Source: Candidatus Phosphoribacter hodrii
GTDB lineage: Bacteria; Actinomycetota; Actinomycetes; Actinomycetales; Dermatophilaceae
Assembly (NCBI GenBank): GCA_016707175.1
Contig: JADJIB010000012.1
Span: 1 to 48,340 of the forward strand
Direction of reading: 5' to 3'
DNA length: 48,340 bases
Position 1 is the stretch's first letter. Every line of letters begins with the position of its first letter. Below are positions 18,004 through 27,020 of this stretch, in pieces. The notes under the pieces are model-generated. The model ran no database searches and was not told the origin of the DNA. It saw nothing but the letters and a program-made list of their open reading frames with translations. A program made the position numbers and the translations under genes.

Positions 18004-18957
18004 ATGAAGATCGTCATCCCCGGGGGGACCGGTCAGGTCGGTGGGATCCTGCGGCGGGCGCTCGCTGCGCGAGGGCATGAGGTGGTGGTGCTCAGCAGGC
18101 ATGCGGGTGCGCTGGAGCCGGGCGTGCGGCATACCCCGTGGGACGGGCGGAGCTTGGGGGCGTGGGCGAGCGAGATCGACGGGGCCGACGCCGTCATCAA
18201 TCTGGCCGGGCGAACGGTGAGCTGTCGCTACACCGAGGAGAACCTTCGGCAAATGATGGATTCGAGAGTGGAGTCCACCCGGGTCGTGGGGGAGGCGATC
18301 GCGAAGGCTGCCGCGCCGCCGAGGGTGTGGCTCCAGATGAGCACGGCGACGATCTATGCCGACCGTCGGGACGCGCCGAACGATGAGTCGACGGGGATCA
18401 TCGGCGGTCACGAGCCCGGGGTGCCGGGATACTGGGAGTACAGCGTCCGGATCGCGCAAACCTGGGAGGCGACCCAGCTCACGGCGGACGTTCCGGAGAC
18501 GCGGAAGGTCCAGCTGCGGGCAGCGATGGTGATGAGCCCGGACCGCGGAGGCGTCTTCGACGTGCTGCTGCGCATGGTTCGGCTGGGGCTCGGAGGGCCC
18601 GTGGCGGGGGGCCGGCAGTACGTGTCGTGGATCCACGACGAGGACTTCGTGCGTGCAGTGGAGCTCTTGTTGGTGCGGGAGGACCTCTCGGGTCCCGTCA
18701 ACCTCGCGGCGCCGGAGCCGCTCCCGCAGCGGGACTTGATGCGAGTGCTGCGTCGCGCCTGGGGGCAGCCGGTCGGGCTCCCGGCCACGAAGTGGATGGC
18801 CGAGATCGGGGCCTTCGCGTTGCGAAGCGACACTGAACTGCTGCTCAAGAGCCGACGAGTGGTGCCGGGGAGGCTGCTCGACGAGGGCTTGGAGTTCGCG
18901 TACGGGCAGTGGGGTGCGGCGGCCGAGGACCTCGTCCGGCGCGTTCGGTCGCGTTGA
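18004..18957 (+). CDS. NAD-dependent epimerase, TIGR01777/YfcH-like (DUF1731)
   Basis: A 317-residue short-chain dehydrogenase-like protein starting at ATG 18004 (MKIVIPGGTGQVGGILRRAL). The N-terminal GGTGQVGG is the NAD(P)-binding glycine motif. DAVINLAGRTVSCRYTEENL and the WEYSVRIAQTWE segment match the YfcH/TIGR01777 branch, and the last 60 residues (LPATKWMAEIGAFALRSDTE to GLEFAYGQW) are the DUF1731 C-terminal domain. The substrate is not known. It is followed directly by inverted repeat A1, which may end its transcript. Confidence 0.88.
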   Translation: MKIVIPGGTGQVGGILRRALAARGHEVVVLSRHAGALEPGVRHTPWDGRSLGAWASEIDGADAVINLAGRTVSCRYTEENLRQMMDSRVESTRVVGEAIAKAAAPPRVWLQMSTATIYADRRDAPNDESTGIIGGHEPGVPGYWEYSVRIAQTWEATQLTADVPETRKVQLRAAMVMSPDRGGVFDVLLRMVRLGLGGPVAGGRQYVSWIHDEDFVRAVELLLVREDLSGPVNLAAPEPLPQRDLMRVLRRAWGQPVGLPATKWMAEIGAFALRSDTELLLKSRRVVPGRLLDEGLEFAYGQWGAAAEDLVRRVRSR

Positions 18958-18968
18958 GCCAGCGGTGG

Positions 18969-19054
18969 GCACACGGCATACCAATGGTTGGCGGTCACCC
19001 GCGCCCACGTGCTCACCGCCCTGCCGCGCCGTGGACCATTGGTATGCCGTGTGC
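18969..19054. repeat. Inverted-repeat element A, copy 1
   Basis: A perfect 20-bp inverted repeat: GCACACGGCATACCAATGGT at 18969-18988 and its complement at 19035-19054. A 46-bp centre contains GTGCTCACCGC. Each arm carries the octamer CGGCATAC. It lies between the convergent ends of the epimerase and HTH genes, so it may act as a bidirectional terminator. Confidence 0.85.
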
Positions 19055-19098
19055 GCCGGGCGACGCAGGCACCGACCGCAGAACGGGACGACGCCGAC

Positions 19099-19539
19099 TC
19101 AGCGCGGCTGCGAGCGGGACACTCGCCGCATCCGGGTCATCAGGGCCGCGGAGGGAGTCACCCGCCCCGACCGGTAGGTCGAGAGTCGGCTGACCGATGT
19201 CCCCATCCGGCTGGCGAACTCGGTGAGCGACAGGCCCGACTGCTCGACGAGCTGACCGACTTCCTCGGCAACCAACGCCCGCTCGGTGGCCTCCGCCTGG
19301 CGCCGAGCCCGGGCGATCGCCCGGGTCAGCAACGGCCCGACGCCGTAGGGCTGCTCGTAGGAGAGATAGTCCTCCACCTGCCGCGCCACCGGGCCCCACG
19401 GGTCGGCGGTGATAGCCCGGATGAGGATCAGCCAGTCCTCCAGGGTGCCCCGTTCGATGACGGTGACGATGGCCTCATACGGCCAGCGCTCGACGGGCGC
19501 GCTCGGGTCGACGTCGACATTGCGGAACGCGACGCCCAT
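19099..19539 (-). CDS. Helix-turn-helix protein, probable antitoxin/regulator of the nucleotidyltransferase
   Basis: A 146-residue protein. The start ATG at 19539 shares its A with the TGA of the upstream nucleotidyltransferase, so the two are translationally coupled. The C-terminal half is an XRE-like HTH: VEQSGLSLTEFASRMGTSVS and RLSTYRSGRVTPSAALMTRM. The N-terminal half (VERWPYEAIVTVIERGTLED) has no family I recognise. Nucleotidyltransferase/HTH pairs form type II or IV toxin-antitoxin modules of the AbiE type, although there the antitoxin usually comes first. Here the putative toxin gene is upstream. Confidence 0.72.
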   Translation of the reverse strand: MGVAFRNVDVDPSAPVERWPYEAIVTVIERGTLEDWLILIRAITADPWGPVARQVEDYLSYEQPYGVGPLLTRAIARARRQAEATERALVAEEVGQLVEQSGLSLTEFASRMGTSVSRLSTYRSGRVTPSAALMTRMRRVSRSQPR

Positions 19540-20228
19540 CAGGCAGCACCCTGCGAGCGGCGCTCGACAATCGCGTCGGCCAGCGCCGCACAGTCGTCCA
19601 CGACCGTGCCCCACTGCTGCCACCGGGCAACCAGGCCCTTGTATGCCGCCAACTGGGTCGTCACTCGGGAGTCGCGTGGGTTGGGTTCGGATAGCCGCTG
19701 GACCAGAGCGGTCACGACGGCGTCCGGTCCGTCAGACCGATCGCGGTAGTACGCGTCGAGGTCCGCGAGAACGGCGGCGGAGTCGGGGACTCCGAGCCGG
19801 TCGGCGAGGGCCACCGTGTCGAGGTAGTCGCGGACCTGATTGCGCTGCACGACAAGGAAGGCCTTGATGCGCAGGCACTCTGGCAGAGTCGGAACGCGCA
19901 GGACACGTGTGCCGACGCGGACTTCCTCGACCTCGACGGCTCGCGTGCGGCGCAACTGACGCAGCCCGGCCTCGACTCCGTCGAGCGACCCGAGCAGCGT
20001 GAGAGGAGGGGAGCTGGCGCGCACGCTGGTGACCCAGCCGTCCGTTGCCTCGACCGCCTCGACGACCTCGGCATATCGCTCGGCCAGGTCGTCCAGGACG
20101 TGATCGTGGTCGAAGGACTCTCGGTGACCGGCATACATGGCCGCCGCCGCACCGCCAACGAGAACCGCTCCGGGCACGATCTCCTGCAAACGGGCGGCGG
20201 AGGCGAGAACGTCATCGAGCATCGCCAC
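19539..20228 (-). CDS. Nucleotidyltransferase, AbiEii-like (probable toxin)
   Basis: A 229-residue protein starting at GTG 20228 (VAMLDDVLASAARLQEIVPG). LVGGAAAAMYAGHRESFDHD contains the GG and D-x-D pattern of minimal nucleotidyltransferases. LRVPTLPECLRIKAFLVVQR with RDYLDTVALADRLG is the typical AbiEii/DUF-type second block (K and D-Y-x-D). Such enzymes add nucleotides to tRNA or protein targets and can stop growth or abort phage infection. The coupled HTH gene, and a 16-bp palindrome 10 bp upstream of the start, support an autoregulated toxin-antitoxin-like unit. Confidence 0.75.
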   Translation of the reverse strand: MAMLDDVLASAARLQEIVPGAVLVGGAAAAMYAGHRESFDHDHVLDDLAERYAEVVEAVEATDGWVTSVRASSPPLTLLGSLDGVEAGLRQLRRTRAVEVEEVRVGTRVLRVPTLPECLRIKAFLVVQRNQVRDYLDTVALADRLGVPDSAAVLADLDAYYRDRSDGPDAVVTALVQRLSEPNPRDSRVTTQLAAYKGLVARWQQWGTVVDDCAALADAIVERRSQGAA

Positions 20229-20237
20229 TCGATGATC

Positions 20238-20253
20238 TTATCAGAACCGATAA
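20238..20253. promoter_or_regulatory. Palindromic operator candidate before the nucleotidyltransferase
   Basis: TTATC at 20238-20242 and GATAA at 20249-20253 form a dyad with a 6-bp spacer, 10 bp upstream of the start codon at 20228. It is AT-rich in a GC-rich setting and fits autoregulation by the downstream HTH protein. Confidence 0.5.
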
Positions 20254-20365
20254 CATCCGGCCCCAGGTTTGACGTTTCGGACTGCCGCTCTCGACGCCTT
20301 CGCCGTCGGCTTGGACTTCCGGATACCGTCGGCGAACCTGTCGGCTTCCTCGACATGTTCCCAAG

Positions 20366-20399
20366 ACGTGTTAGGTATCGTCGCGATTTCTTAACACGT
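20366..20399. promoter_or_regulatory. ACGTGTTA/TAACACGT inverted repeat between fic and the nucleotidyltransferase
   Basis: ACGTGTTA (20366-20373) and TAACACGT (20392-20399) are exact complements. The same TTAACACGT word occurs upstream of fic near 21582, with looser ACACGT copies at 21543 and 21557. One regulator, perhaps the winged-helix domain of the Fic protein, could bind both promoters. Confidence 0.5.
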
Positions 20400-20446
20400 T
20401 GAGCGGCCGTTGGTTGGAGTGTCACCCGCTGGCCGGGCTCGTGGAG

Positions 20447-21529
20447 CTATTCCGGGCGGGTGAGGACCTGCAGCAGATCACGGTTGAGGAAGACGACGTC
20501 GCGGCCGATCTTGAGGTCGGTGAGCAGGCCCGCCCCCACAAGCGCGTGCAGCCAGGTGGAGGCGGTCTGCCGCGACACGTCGCAGCGATCGACGACGGTG
20601 CTGATGCGACAGTAGGGCTGCTCGAAGAGGACATCCAGGAAACGCGAGTCGCGACCGCCGGGGGTCGCGTCGCGGGCGCGTTCGGCGATGTCGTGTTGGC
20701 TGGTGCGGATCGCCGCGATCTTGCGGGTCGTGGACTCGGCCGACTCACGGACGACGTCAAGCATGTAGAGAACCCAGTCGGTCCACGCCTGCTCGGAGGT
20801 CACGGCACGTAGGAGCCGGTAGTAGTCGGTCTTGCGAGTGATGATTGACCGCGACAAGTAGAGGATGGGCTGGTCGAGCAGGCCCGCCTCGATGAGCATG
20901 AGGATGTTGAGGACTCGCCCGGTTCGTCCGTTGCCGTCGTGGAAGGGATGGATCGCCTCAAACTGGTAGTGCGCTAGGGCCATGCGGACCAGAGGGTCAA
21001 GGTCGTCGTCTGCGTGGATGAACCGTTCCCACGCGGCCAGTTTGTCGAGGATGAGATCGCGGCCCTCGGGCGGCGCGTAGATGACCTCCTTCGTCGCCGG
21101 ATTGGCGATCCGGGTGCCGGGGACGGCTCGAACAGCCATCTCCCGGCCATGAAGGGCGGAGCAGATCTGGGCGGCAGTCGTGGCGGTGATGGGTCGGTGC
21201 TGCATCGCCTCGACGCCGGCGAAGAGGGCGCTTCGATAACGCAGCCCCTCCTTCGTGGCGTGGTCGCCGCCCCCGATCTCAGCGTGTTTGAACAGGGCAT
21301 CACTCGTCGTGACGATGTTCTCGATCTCCGAGCTCGCCTGGGCCTCCAGCAAGGTGAGGCTGTTGAGCAGGACACCTGGGTTTGGGAGGAGCCGGCTCGC
21401 CTGCGCAAGGGTGGCCAGTGCGGCCCGTGCTTCGATCGCCATCTTGAGGACCGGCTTGGGCTCGAGGTCGATCCCCTCGGGCGGCAGCGGGGGCAGCTGG
21501 TTGTAGGGCACCTCGGGGCTCCAGGCCAT
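20447..21529 (-). CDS. Fic family protein with N-terminal inhibitory motif and C-terminal winged helix
   Basis: A 360-residue Fic protein, probably an AMP-transferase acting on a protein hydroxyl. The catalytic motif HPFHDGNGRTGR begins at H194 and is complete. An N-terminal inhibitory motif S66-x3-E70-N71 (SSEIEN) should block the ATP site, as in class II Fic proteins. LRYRSALFAGVEAMQHRPIT and IYAPPEGRDLILDKLAAWER are usual for the AMPylase family. The C-terminal 60 residues (YCRISTVVDRCDVSRQTAST to LKIGRDVVFLN) are a winged helix, so the protein may control its own promoter. It starts at ATG 21529; ACACGT words upstream (21543-21590) are candidate operators. Confidence 0.9.
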   Translation of the reverse strand: MAWSPEVPYNQLPPLPPEGIDLEPKPVLKMAIEARAALATLAQASRLLPNPGVLLNSLTLLEAQASSEIENIVTTSDALFKHAEIGGGDHATKEGLRYRSALFAGVEAMQHRPITATTAAQICSALHGREMAVRAVPGTRIANPATKEVIYAPPEGRDLILDKLAAWERFIHADDDLDPLVRMALAHYQFEAIHPFHDGNGRTGRVLNILMLIEAGLLDQPILYLSRSIITRKTDYYRLLRAVTSEQAWTDWVLYMLDVVRESAESTTRKIAAIRTSQHDIAERARDATPGGRDSRFLDVLFEQPYCRISTVVDRCDVSRQTASTWLHALVGAGLLTDLKIGRDVVFLNRDLLQVLTRPE

Positions 21530-21658
21530 CGGTCACATCTTTCGACACGTTGGGCAAACACGTCAATAATCTGGCAGAAACTTAACACGTATGCAGTGTG
21601 CCTGACGGTCAGCCGGCGCTGCCGTTCAGAACGTCTCGTCCCCACTGGGCGTCGGTGA

Positions 21659-21744
21659 GCACACGGCATACCAATGGTGGGTGGTCTCCCACCCTCCCGT
21701 GCTCACCGCATGCTCACCGCGCGGAGCATTGGTATGCCGTGTGC
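21659..21744. repeat. Inverted-repeat element A, copy 2
   Basis: GCACACGGCATACCAATG at 21659-21676 and its exact complement at 21727-21744. The centre carries two copies of GTGCTCACCGC-like sequence that could pair with GTGAGCAC at 21655. It lies in the divergent region between fic and the GH3 gene. Confidence 0.85.
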
Positions 21745-21921
21745 GCCGGAGCCGCCGTCGCAGGCGGCATCGGGCCCCGGGGCGGGCCCCGGTGGGTCCA
21801 AAGAATTGGCGCCCGGCACGTCCCGGATTCTCGCCGCGCGAGAAGTGCGCCCCTCCGGTAACGTGCGCGACACTCTCCCCGGCCGAGCATCGAAGTTCGG
21901 CCCCAAACAGATGGAGTCGCC

Positions 21922-24300
21922 ATGCGATATCCACGTCCTTTGTCAATAGTTCTTGCGGGAGCTTTGGCCCTCGGAGTTGCGGGGGTGCCCATGGTCACCT
22001 CCGCCCAGGCGGCGCAGCCCACAGCGACTGCCGTGCGCACGGTGACTGACGGAGTGACCACGTTCGCCGTGGTGGACAATCCGGGCGGGCCTACGCTGAG
22101 CTACATCCCCGGAGGCGGCATCACGCTGCTGACCGAGTCCACCGCCGCGGGAACCCTGACGTTCAAGGACTTCGACGCGGACGGCCAACTCGATGCCTTC
22201 GAGGACTGGCGCAAGCCGGTCAATGAGCGGGCCAAGGCCCTGGCCGCCGTGTTGTCGATCGAGCAGATCGCCGGACTGATGTTGTTCAGCTCTCATGAGC
22301 GAAATCTTGCGGCCGGACTGACCACAGCCCAAAGGACTTATCTTTCGCAGGACCGTCTGCGCAATGTCTTGAACGCCTCGGCCAACGATGTCACGGCAAA
22401 TGTGACCTGGACGAATGCGGCGCAGGCGTATGCCGAGTCTTTGGCCACCGCGGCCGAGCCCTATATCCCGGTCAACATCTCTTCCGACCCGCGGTCCACC
22501 GCCGGGAGCGACACGGCATACAACGCGGCAGGGGCGGACATCTCGCGGTGGCCCTCGAACATCGGTCTGGCGGCCACCTTCTCCGGCGACGCCATGCTCA
22601 AGTTCGCGAAGATCACCTCGCAGGAGTACCGCGCCATGGGCATCACCACGGCGCTCGGTCCGCAGATCGACCTGGCCACCGAGCCACGCTGGTTGCGAGT
22701 CGATGGCACGTTCGGTGAGAACGTCGACCTGGCCACCACGATGGCCACCAACTACGTCAACGGGTCGCAGAACACCTACGACGCCAACGGGACGAGTGTC
22801 GGTTGGGGTGCCGATTCGATCACGACGATGATCAAGCACTGGCCCGGGGACGGCGCCGGTGAGGGCGGCCGCGAGGCGCACCTCAACGCGGGCAAGTATG
22901 CCGTCTACCCCGGCAACAACTTCGCCGAGCACACCGAGCCGTTCCTCGCGGCGAAGGACTCGCTCGCCGTGATGAGCTCGTACTCGATCGCGATCGCGGG
23001 CGATGGTTCGCCGTTGACCGGAAACCGGGTCGGGTCGGCCTACGACAAGGTGAAGCTCGACCTGCTGCGGAACGCCGACTACGACGGCGTGATCTGCACC
23101 GACTGGGGTGTGACCACCGGCTACACCGACCCCAACTCGCGGTTCGGCATGGCGTGGGGCATGGAGGACGCCACCGTGGAGCAGCGCCACTACGCGGCGT
23201 TGCGTGCGGGAGTGGACATGTACGGCGGCAACAACCGGACGGCGCCGGTGCTGGCGGCATACGCCATGTGGCAGGCCGACTACGCGGCCGGTCAGAACGC
23301 GATCTCGGCCGACGAGCGGTTCCGCAAGTCGGGTGAGCGGATCCTGCGCATGATCATGGCGCCGGGCTTGTTCGAGAACCCCTACCTTGACCTGGCGGCC
23401 TCCAAGGCGATCGTGGCCAGCCCCGACAAGGTGGCGGCCGGCCTGAAGACCCAGGCCGACTCGATCGTCCTGCTGAAGAACGACGACAAGACGATCAAGG
23501 CGTCGCCGGCGGCGAAGTACAAGCAGCAGACGGTCTACATCCCCAGCTCGATCGGGTACGGCTTCACCAACGTCTTCGGCGCCACGCCCGATCTGACCGG
23601 ACCGAGCCTGGACGCAGCCGTGGCCGCTCAGTACTTCAAGAAGGTGCTGACCGATACGCCGGTCCTCGACGCGAACGGCAAGGTCGTCGACTATGTGATG
23701 CCTGACCTCAGGGGCGTTGACGTGGTGCTGGCCGGCATGCGCGGGCCGGACAACGGCGACAACTTCACGGGTGCGGGGCTGACGAAGGACGGCACCTTCT
23801 ACCCGTTGTCGTTGCAGTGGGCGCCGTACACGGCCGATGGTCCGCACGTGCGCAAGGTGTCGATCGCCGGTGACATCCTCGCGGATGGGTCGCAGCAGAA
23901 CCGGTCCTACTTCGGTCAGACCTCACAGATCGGCAACGAGTACGACCTCGTGGCGCTGAACCGCACCCTCGCTGCCGTCGAGGCGATCGAGAAGGCGCAG
24001 CACAAGAAGATCCCGGTGATCGTGGCCGTGAAGGCCAAGACCTCCTTCATCCCGGCCGAGTTCGAGTCACGTGTCGACGCGCTCTTGGTCGGCTACTCGG
24101 TCAACGGCAAGGTGCTCATCGACGCGGCCCTCGGCTTCGCCGAACCGCACGGTCGCCTGCCGATGACCTCGCCGAAGGACATGGACGCGGTCGAGGCTCA
24201 GCTCGAAGATGTCGGCGAAGACATGACGCCGTACGTCGACTCCCTGGGCAACACCTACGACTTCGGCTTCGGTCTGGACTGGAAGGGTCGGATCGGCTGA
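21922..24300 (+). CDS. Secreted glycoside hydrolase family 3 protein
   Basis: A 792-residue exported beta-glycosidase. The N-terminus MRYPRPLSIVLAGALALGVA followed by SAQAAQ is a signal peptide with AxA cleavage. The GH3 N-terminal domain shows IKHWPGDGAGEGGREAHLNA (substrate-binding K-H) and VICTDWG, with the predicted nucleophile D394. The C-terminal domain (LKTQADSIVLLKNDD to GHLRLPMTS-like PHGRLPMTSP) follows. It would release terminal beta-linked sugars outside the cell; the substrate is unknown. The start at 21922 has GGAG seven bases upstream. A strong hairpin follows the stop. It stands alone, with no transporter nearby. Confidence 0.92.
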   Translation: MRYPRPLSIVLAGALALGVAGVPMVTSAQAAQPTATAVRTVTDGVTTFAVVDNPGGPTLSYIPGGGITLLTESTAAGTLTFKDFDADGQLDAFEDWRKPVNERAKALAAVLSIEQIAGLMLFSSHERNLAAGLTTAQRTYLSQDRLRNVLNASANDVTANVTWTNAAQAYAESLATAAEPYIPVNISSDPRSTAGSDTAYNAAGADISRWPSNIGLAATFSGDAMLKFAKITSQEYRAMGITTALGPQIDLATEPRWLRVDGTFGENVDLATTMATNYVNGSQNTYDANGTSVGWGADSITTMIKHWPGDGAGEGGREAHLNAGKYAVYPGNNFAEHTEPFLAAKDSLAVMSSYSIAIAGDGSPLTGNRVGSAYDKVKLDLLRNADYDGVICTDWGVTTGYTDPNSRFGMAWGMEDATVEQRHYAALRAGVDMYGGNNRTAPVLAAYAMWQADYAAGQNAISADERFRKSGERILRMIMAPGLFENPYLDLAASKAIVASPDKVAAGLKTQADSIVLLKNDDKTIKASPAAKYKQQTVYIPSSIGYGFTNVFGATPDLTGPSLDAAVAAQYFKKVLTDTPVLDANGKVVDYVMPDLRGVDVVLAGMRGPDNGDNFTGAGLTKDGTFYPLSLQWAPYTADGPHVRKVSIAGDILADGSQQNRSYFGQTSQIGNEYDLVALNRTLAAVEAIEKAQHKKIPVIVAVKAKTSFIPAEFESRVDALLVGYSVNGKVLIDAALGFAEPHGRLPMTSPKDMDAVEAQLEDVGEDMTPYVDSLGNTYDFGFGLDWKGRIG

Positions 24301-24315
24301 CGCCGACAGGTCGTT

Positions 24316-24358
24316 CGTAGCGCCACCGGCCCCGTTCCCCCGGGTCGGTGGCGCTACG
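24316..24358 (+). terminator. Terminator of the GH3 gene
   Basis: CGTAGCGCCACCG (24316-24328) pairs perfectly with CGGTGGCGCTACG (24346-24358), a 13-bp stem with a 17-nt loop, beginning 16 bp after the stop. A single element-A-like arm with CGGCATAC follows at 24366-24390. Confidence 0.8.
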
Positions 24359-24430
24359 TCGTCGGAGCACGGGTATGCCGTGTGCGCCGGGCCCGCCGTG
24401 ACGTGGACTCCCGCGCGACCTGAACTCCCG

Positions 24431-24559
24431 CCGAAAGGACGGTTCGCCGGACGTTCTTTCGGCCGGTCCAGGACGGGCCCGCGGGCTGATGAGTCCGCAG
24501 GCCAGGTCAGCCATCGTGGTGGAGTCACCCACTCCACGCACCACGAAGGGCTCACCCCG
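24431..24559 (+). promoter_or_regulatory. Structured leader D, copy 1 (upstream of the DUF6326 gene)
   Basis: About 125 nt before the DUF6326 start, about 90% identical to the reverse complement of 27723-27848, which precedes another membrane-protein gene. Stems visible in both are CCGAAAG/CTTTCGG (24431-24437 and 24456-24462) and GCGGGCT-GATG-AGTCCGC (24481-24498, one G-T wobble that is G-C in copy 2). The end GCACCACGAAGGG supplies the ribosome binding site. It could be a riboswitch-like leader or a shared promoter bound by the adjacent response regulator. Confidence 0.65.
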
Positions 24560-25015
24560 ATGACCACGCAGACAGCAACTGCCGCGACGACCCGCACGGA
24601 CCCGCAGGTCCCCCTCCAGCTGAAACTCGCTGCTGCCTGGGCCAGCTTCATGTTCATCTACATCAATGTCGATCTCCTCGGCCTCTACAAGCCGGGCACC
24701 GTCGAGGGCATCCTCAAGGGCAAGGTCTTCACCTTCGACATCACGCAGACCTTCATGGTCGGCGCGCTGGCAGCCTCAGCGGTCCCGATCATGATGATCG
24801 TGCTCTCGACGGCCCTGCCCGCGCGCGCCAATCGTCGGACGAACCTCGTCGCCGCCTCCCTGCTCATCCCCTGGATGGCGTTCAACCTGGTCGGCGGGAC
24901 GTGGCCGGTCTACCACGGTCTCGGGTTCGCCCTCGAGCTGGTCCTCCTCGCGTGCATCATCCGCTGGGCCTGGACCTGGCACGTCACGCCGGCGATCCCT
25001 AGCCTGAAGCGGTGA
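24560..25015 (+). CDS. DUF6326 family membrane protein
   Basis: A 151-residue protein with four predicted membrane helices (AAAWASFMFIYINVDLLGLY; MVGALAASAVPIMMIVLST; LVAASLLIPWMAFNLVGGTW; HGLGFALELVLLACIIRWAW). It starts at ATG 24560 after the shared leader, with GAAGGG upstream. The stop overlaps the GTG start of the histidine kinase (GTGA), so membrane protein, kinase and regulator form one operon. The function is unknown; in this position it could be a sensor partner or target of the two-component system. Confidence 0.8.
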   Translation: MTTQTATAATTRTDPQVPLQLKLAAAWASFMFIYINVDLLGLYKPGTVEGILKGKVFTFDITQTFMVGALAASAVPIMMIVLSTALPARANRRTNLVAASLLIPWMAFNLVGGTWPVYHGLGFALELVLLACIIRWAWTWHVTPAIPSLKR

Positions 25016-26191
25016 GACCCCTCTGGCCCGCTATCTGGCGCGAGCCTCGGCCCGTCGGCGCCCGGCCGGTGGGCCGTGCCGACTGGCTTCTCGTCGGCGG
25101 GTTCGAGGCGGCCGCAGTGATCGAGGGCCTCGCTCGGCCAGATCTGGCCGGGCAGCCCTACGTCACCCTGCTCGCCATGGCCCTGATGCCAGCCCTCCTC
25201 TGGCGCCGCAGCCACCCACTCACCACCTGCCTCATCGGCTTCGGTGTCGCGGGGTTGCTCTCCGTCATCCAGCTGGTCGCCGGCACTGAAGACCTCGGCC
25301 CCACGTCGATGATGGTCATTCTGATCCTGCTCTACTCCTTGGTCCGCTGGGGCTCGGGGCGAGAGATCCTCGTGGGTATGCCGTGCATCGCGGCGGTCGT
25401 GGCTCTCGGCATGTTTGCCGCGGCGGCCACTGCGCCGGACCTCATCGGTGGCAGCCTCCTCCTTCTGCTCATCGCTTCTCTCGCAGCGGTTTTCCGCGCA
25501 CGCGCTGACCTCTGGCAGCGCCAACGCCGCGAGATCCGCACTCAGGAGCGACTGGCGCTGGCCCGCGAACTGCACGACACGGTTGCCCACCACGTCTCGG
25601 CCATCGCGGTGCAGGCTCAGGCCGGGGGCGTGATCGTCCGGACCCAGCCCGCGCAGGCGGCACAGATGCTGACCGCGATCGAGGCCGAGGCGACGCGCAC
25701 CCTTGCGGAGATGCGGGCCATGGTCCGCGTGCTCCGGGAAGACGACTGGGAGGACGGCGGGGGGGCGAGGGGGGGGGGGGGACGAGCGGGCGGCATACTC
25801 CCCGCTGCCGGGGGTCGCCGATCTCCCCACGCTGGCGCGCGCTGACGCGACCCCGGCCGTCGACGTCTCGCTCACCGGCGCCGTCACCGCGCTGCCCCGA
25901 CCCGTGGATGCTGCGGTCTATCGGATCGCGCAGGAAGCGCTCACCAATGCTCTGCGCCATGCGCGCAGCGCCACCCGCGTCGCGATCGACCTCTCCCGCG
26001 CGGGCGACAGCGTCAGGCTGCGCGTGACCGACGATGGGCTGCCCCATCCTGGATCCGTGGCACCGCCTGGATTCGGCCTGACCGGCATGGCCGAGCGCGC
26101 CCAACTCCTGGGCGGCTCCCTGCAGGCCGGTCCGGCGCCCCACGGTGGCTGGGTCGTCGAAGCCGTTCTCCCCGTGGAGGTTTCGCGATGA
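25012..26191 (+). CDS. NarL-type sensor histidine kinase (frameshift in a G run)
   Basis: A DesK/NarX-class kinase of about 393 residues from GTG 25012. The N-terminal half has four or five membrane helices without a large outer loop. The HisKA_3 box is ERLALARELHDTVAHHVSAI with the phospho-acceptor H188. At the G-rich stretch 25755-25790 the frame breaks; it resumes as VYRIAQEALTNALRHARSAT (N box) and VTDDGLPHPG with FGLTGMAERAQLLGGSLQAG (G boxes), the ATP-binding domain. The stop overlaps the regulator start (ATGA). The G run is probably miscalled, so the gene is probably intact. Confidence 0.85.
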
Positions 26192-26835
26192 GCATCCGTG
26201 TCGTTGTGGCCGATGACCAAGACTTGGTGCGGACCGGGCTCGTGATGATCCTCGGCGCCCAACCCGGGATCGACGTCGTCGGGGAGGCCGCGGACGGCAT
26301 ACAGGCCATCGAGGTGGCCACCCGGCTGCGTCCCGACGTTCTCCTCGTCGACATCCGCATGCCCAAGCTCGACGGAATCGAGGTGACGCGGCGGCTGGCG
26401 GGTCCCGACGTGGCGGACCCGATGGCGGTCGTGGTCATCACCACCTTCGACCTGGACGAGTACGTCCTCGGCGCCCTGCGCGCAGGCGCTCGCGGCTTCC
26501 TGCTCAAGGACGCCGGGCCGGACCTGCTCGTCCAGGCCGTGCACGCCGCCGCGAACGGGGACGCGCTGATCGCGCCCAATGTGACGCGACGGCTGCTGGC
26601 GACCCTCGTCGACCACGCACCCCAGACGGTGACCCAGCCCGTCGATCCCCTGACCGAGCGCGAGGAGGAGGTGCTGCTGTTGCTTGCCCGCGGCCGCACC
26701 AATGCCGAGATCGCCGCGGAGCTCTTCATCAGTCTGAGCACCGTCAAGAGCCATATCGCCTCGTTGATGGCCAAGCTCGGTGTCCGCAACCGGGTCGAGA
26801 TCGCGATGTGGGCCTACCAGTCGAAGCGGGTCTGA
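26188..26835 (+). CDS. LuxR/NarL family response regulator
   Basis: A 215-residue regulator. The receiver domain has the acidic pair D9/D10 (VVVADDQDLVRTGL), the phosphorylation site D55 (LLVDIRMPKLDGIE), T83-type switch residue in VITTFDLDEY and K105 region LLKDAGPDLL. The C-terminal HTH is LTEREEEVLLLLARGRTNAE to LFISLSTVKSHIASLMAKLG. It is phosphorylated by the preceding kinase and would activate or repress promoters, plausibly those carrying leader D on both sides of this locus. Hairpin B1 follows. Confidence 0.93.
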   Translation: MSIRVVVADDQDLVRTGLVMILGAQPGIDVVGEAADGIQAIEVATRLRPDVLLVDIRMPKLDGIEVTRRLAGPDVADPMAVVVITTFDLDEYVLGALRAGARGFLLKDAGPDLLVQAVHAAANGDALIAPNVTRRLLATLVDHAPQTVTQPVDPLTEREEEVLLLLARGRTNAEIAAELFISLSTVKSHIASLMAKLGVRNRVEIAMWAYQSKRV

Positions 26836-26913
26836 CGGCATACCGGATCTGACGAGAGTCAGCCGCCCAGGGACGCGACGAGCGCCGGGGCTCTGCGCCG
26901 AGCGCGCCGCGAG

Positions 26914-26983
26914 CGCTTGTATGAGGTTGGTGGCGCTTGTATGCCGTTACACCCTCATCCAAGCGTCACTAGCCTCACAAGCG
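26914..26983. repeat. Long hairpin element B, copy 1 (degenerate)
   Basis: The left arm 26914-26943 and right arm 26956-26983 are imperfect complements. The left arm is CGCTTGTATGAGGTTGGTGG plus a second CGCTTGTATG, nearly identical to copy 2 at 32460. It lies between the convergent response-regulator and membrane-protein genes, the position of a bidirectional terminator. The loop edge contains GTATGCCG. Confidence 0.72.
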
Positions 26984-27020
26984 GAGGGGCAGCAATCCCC
27001 GACGCCCTCCTGGCCGGCGG

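Noticed and set aside
24481..24498. CTGATGAGTCCGC resembles the core of a hammerhead ribozyme
   Set aside because: No GAAA core segment or matching stem III follows, and copy 2 changes the bases. The sequence is explained by a simple GATG-loop hairpin.
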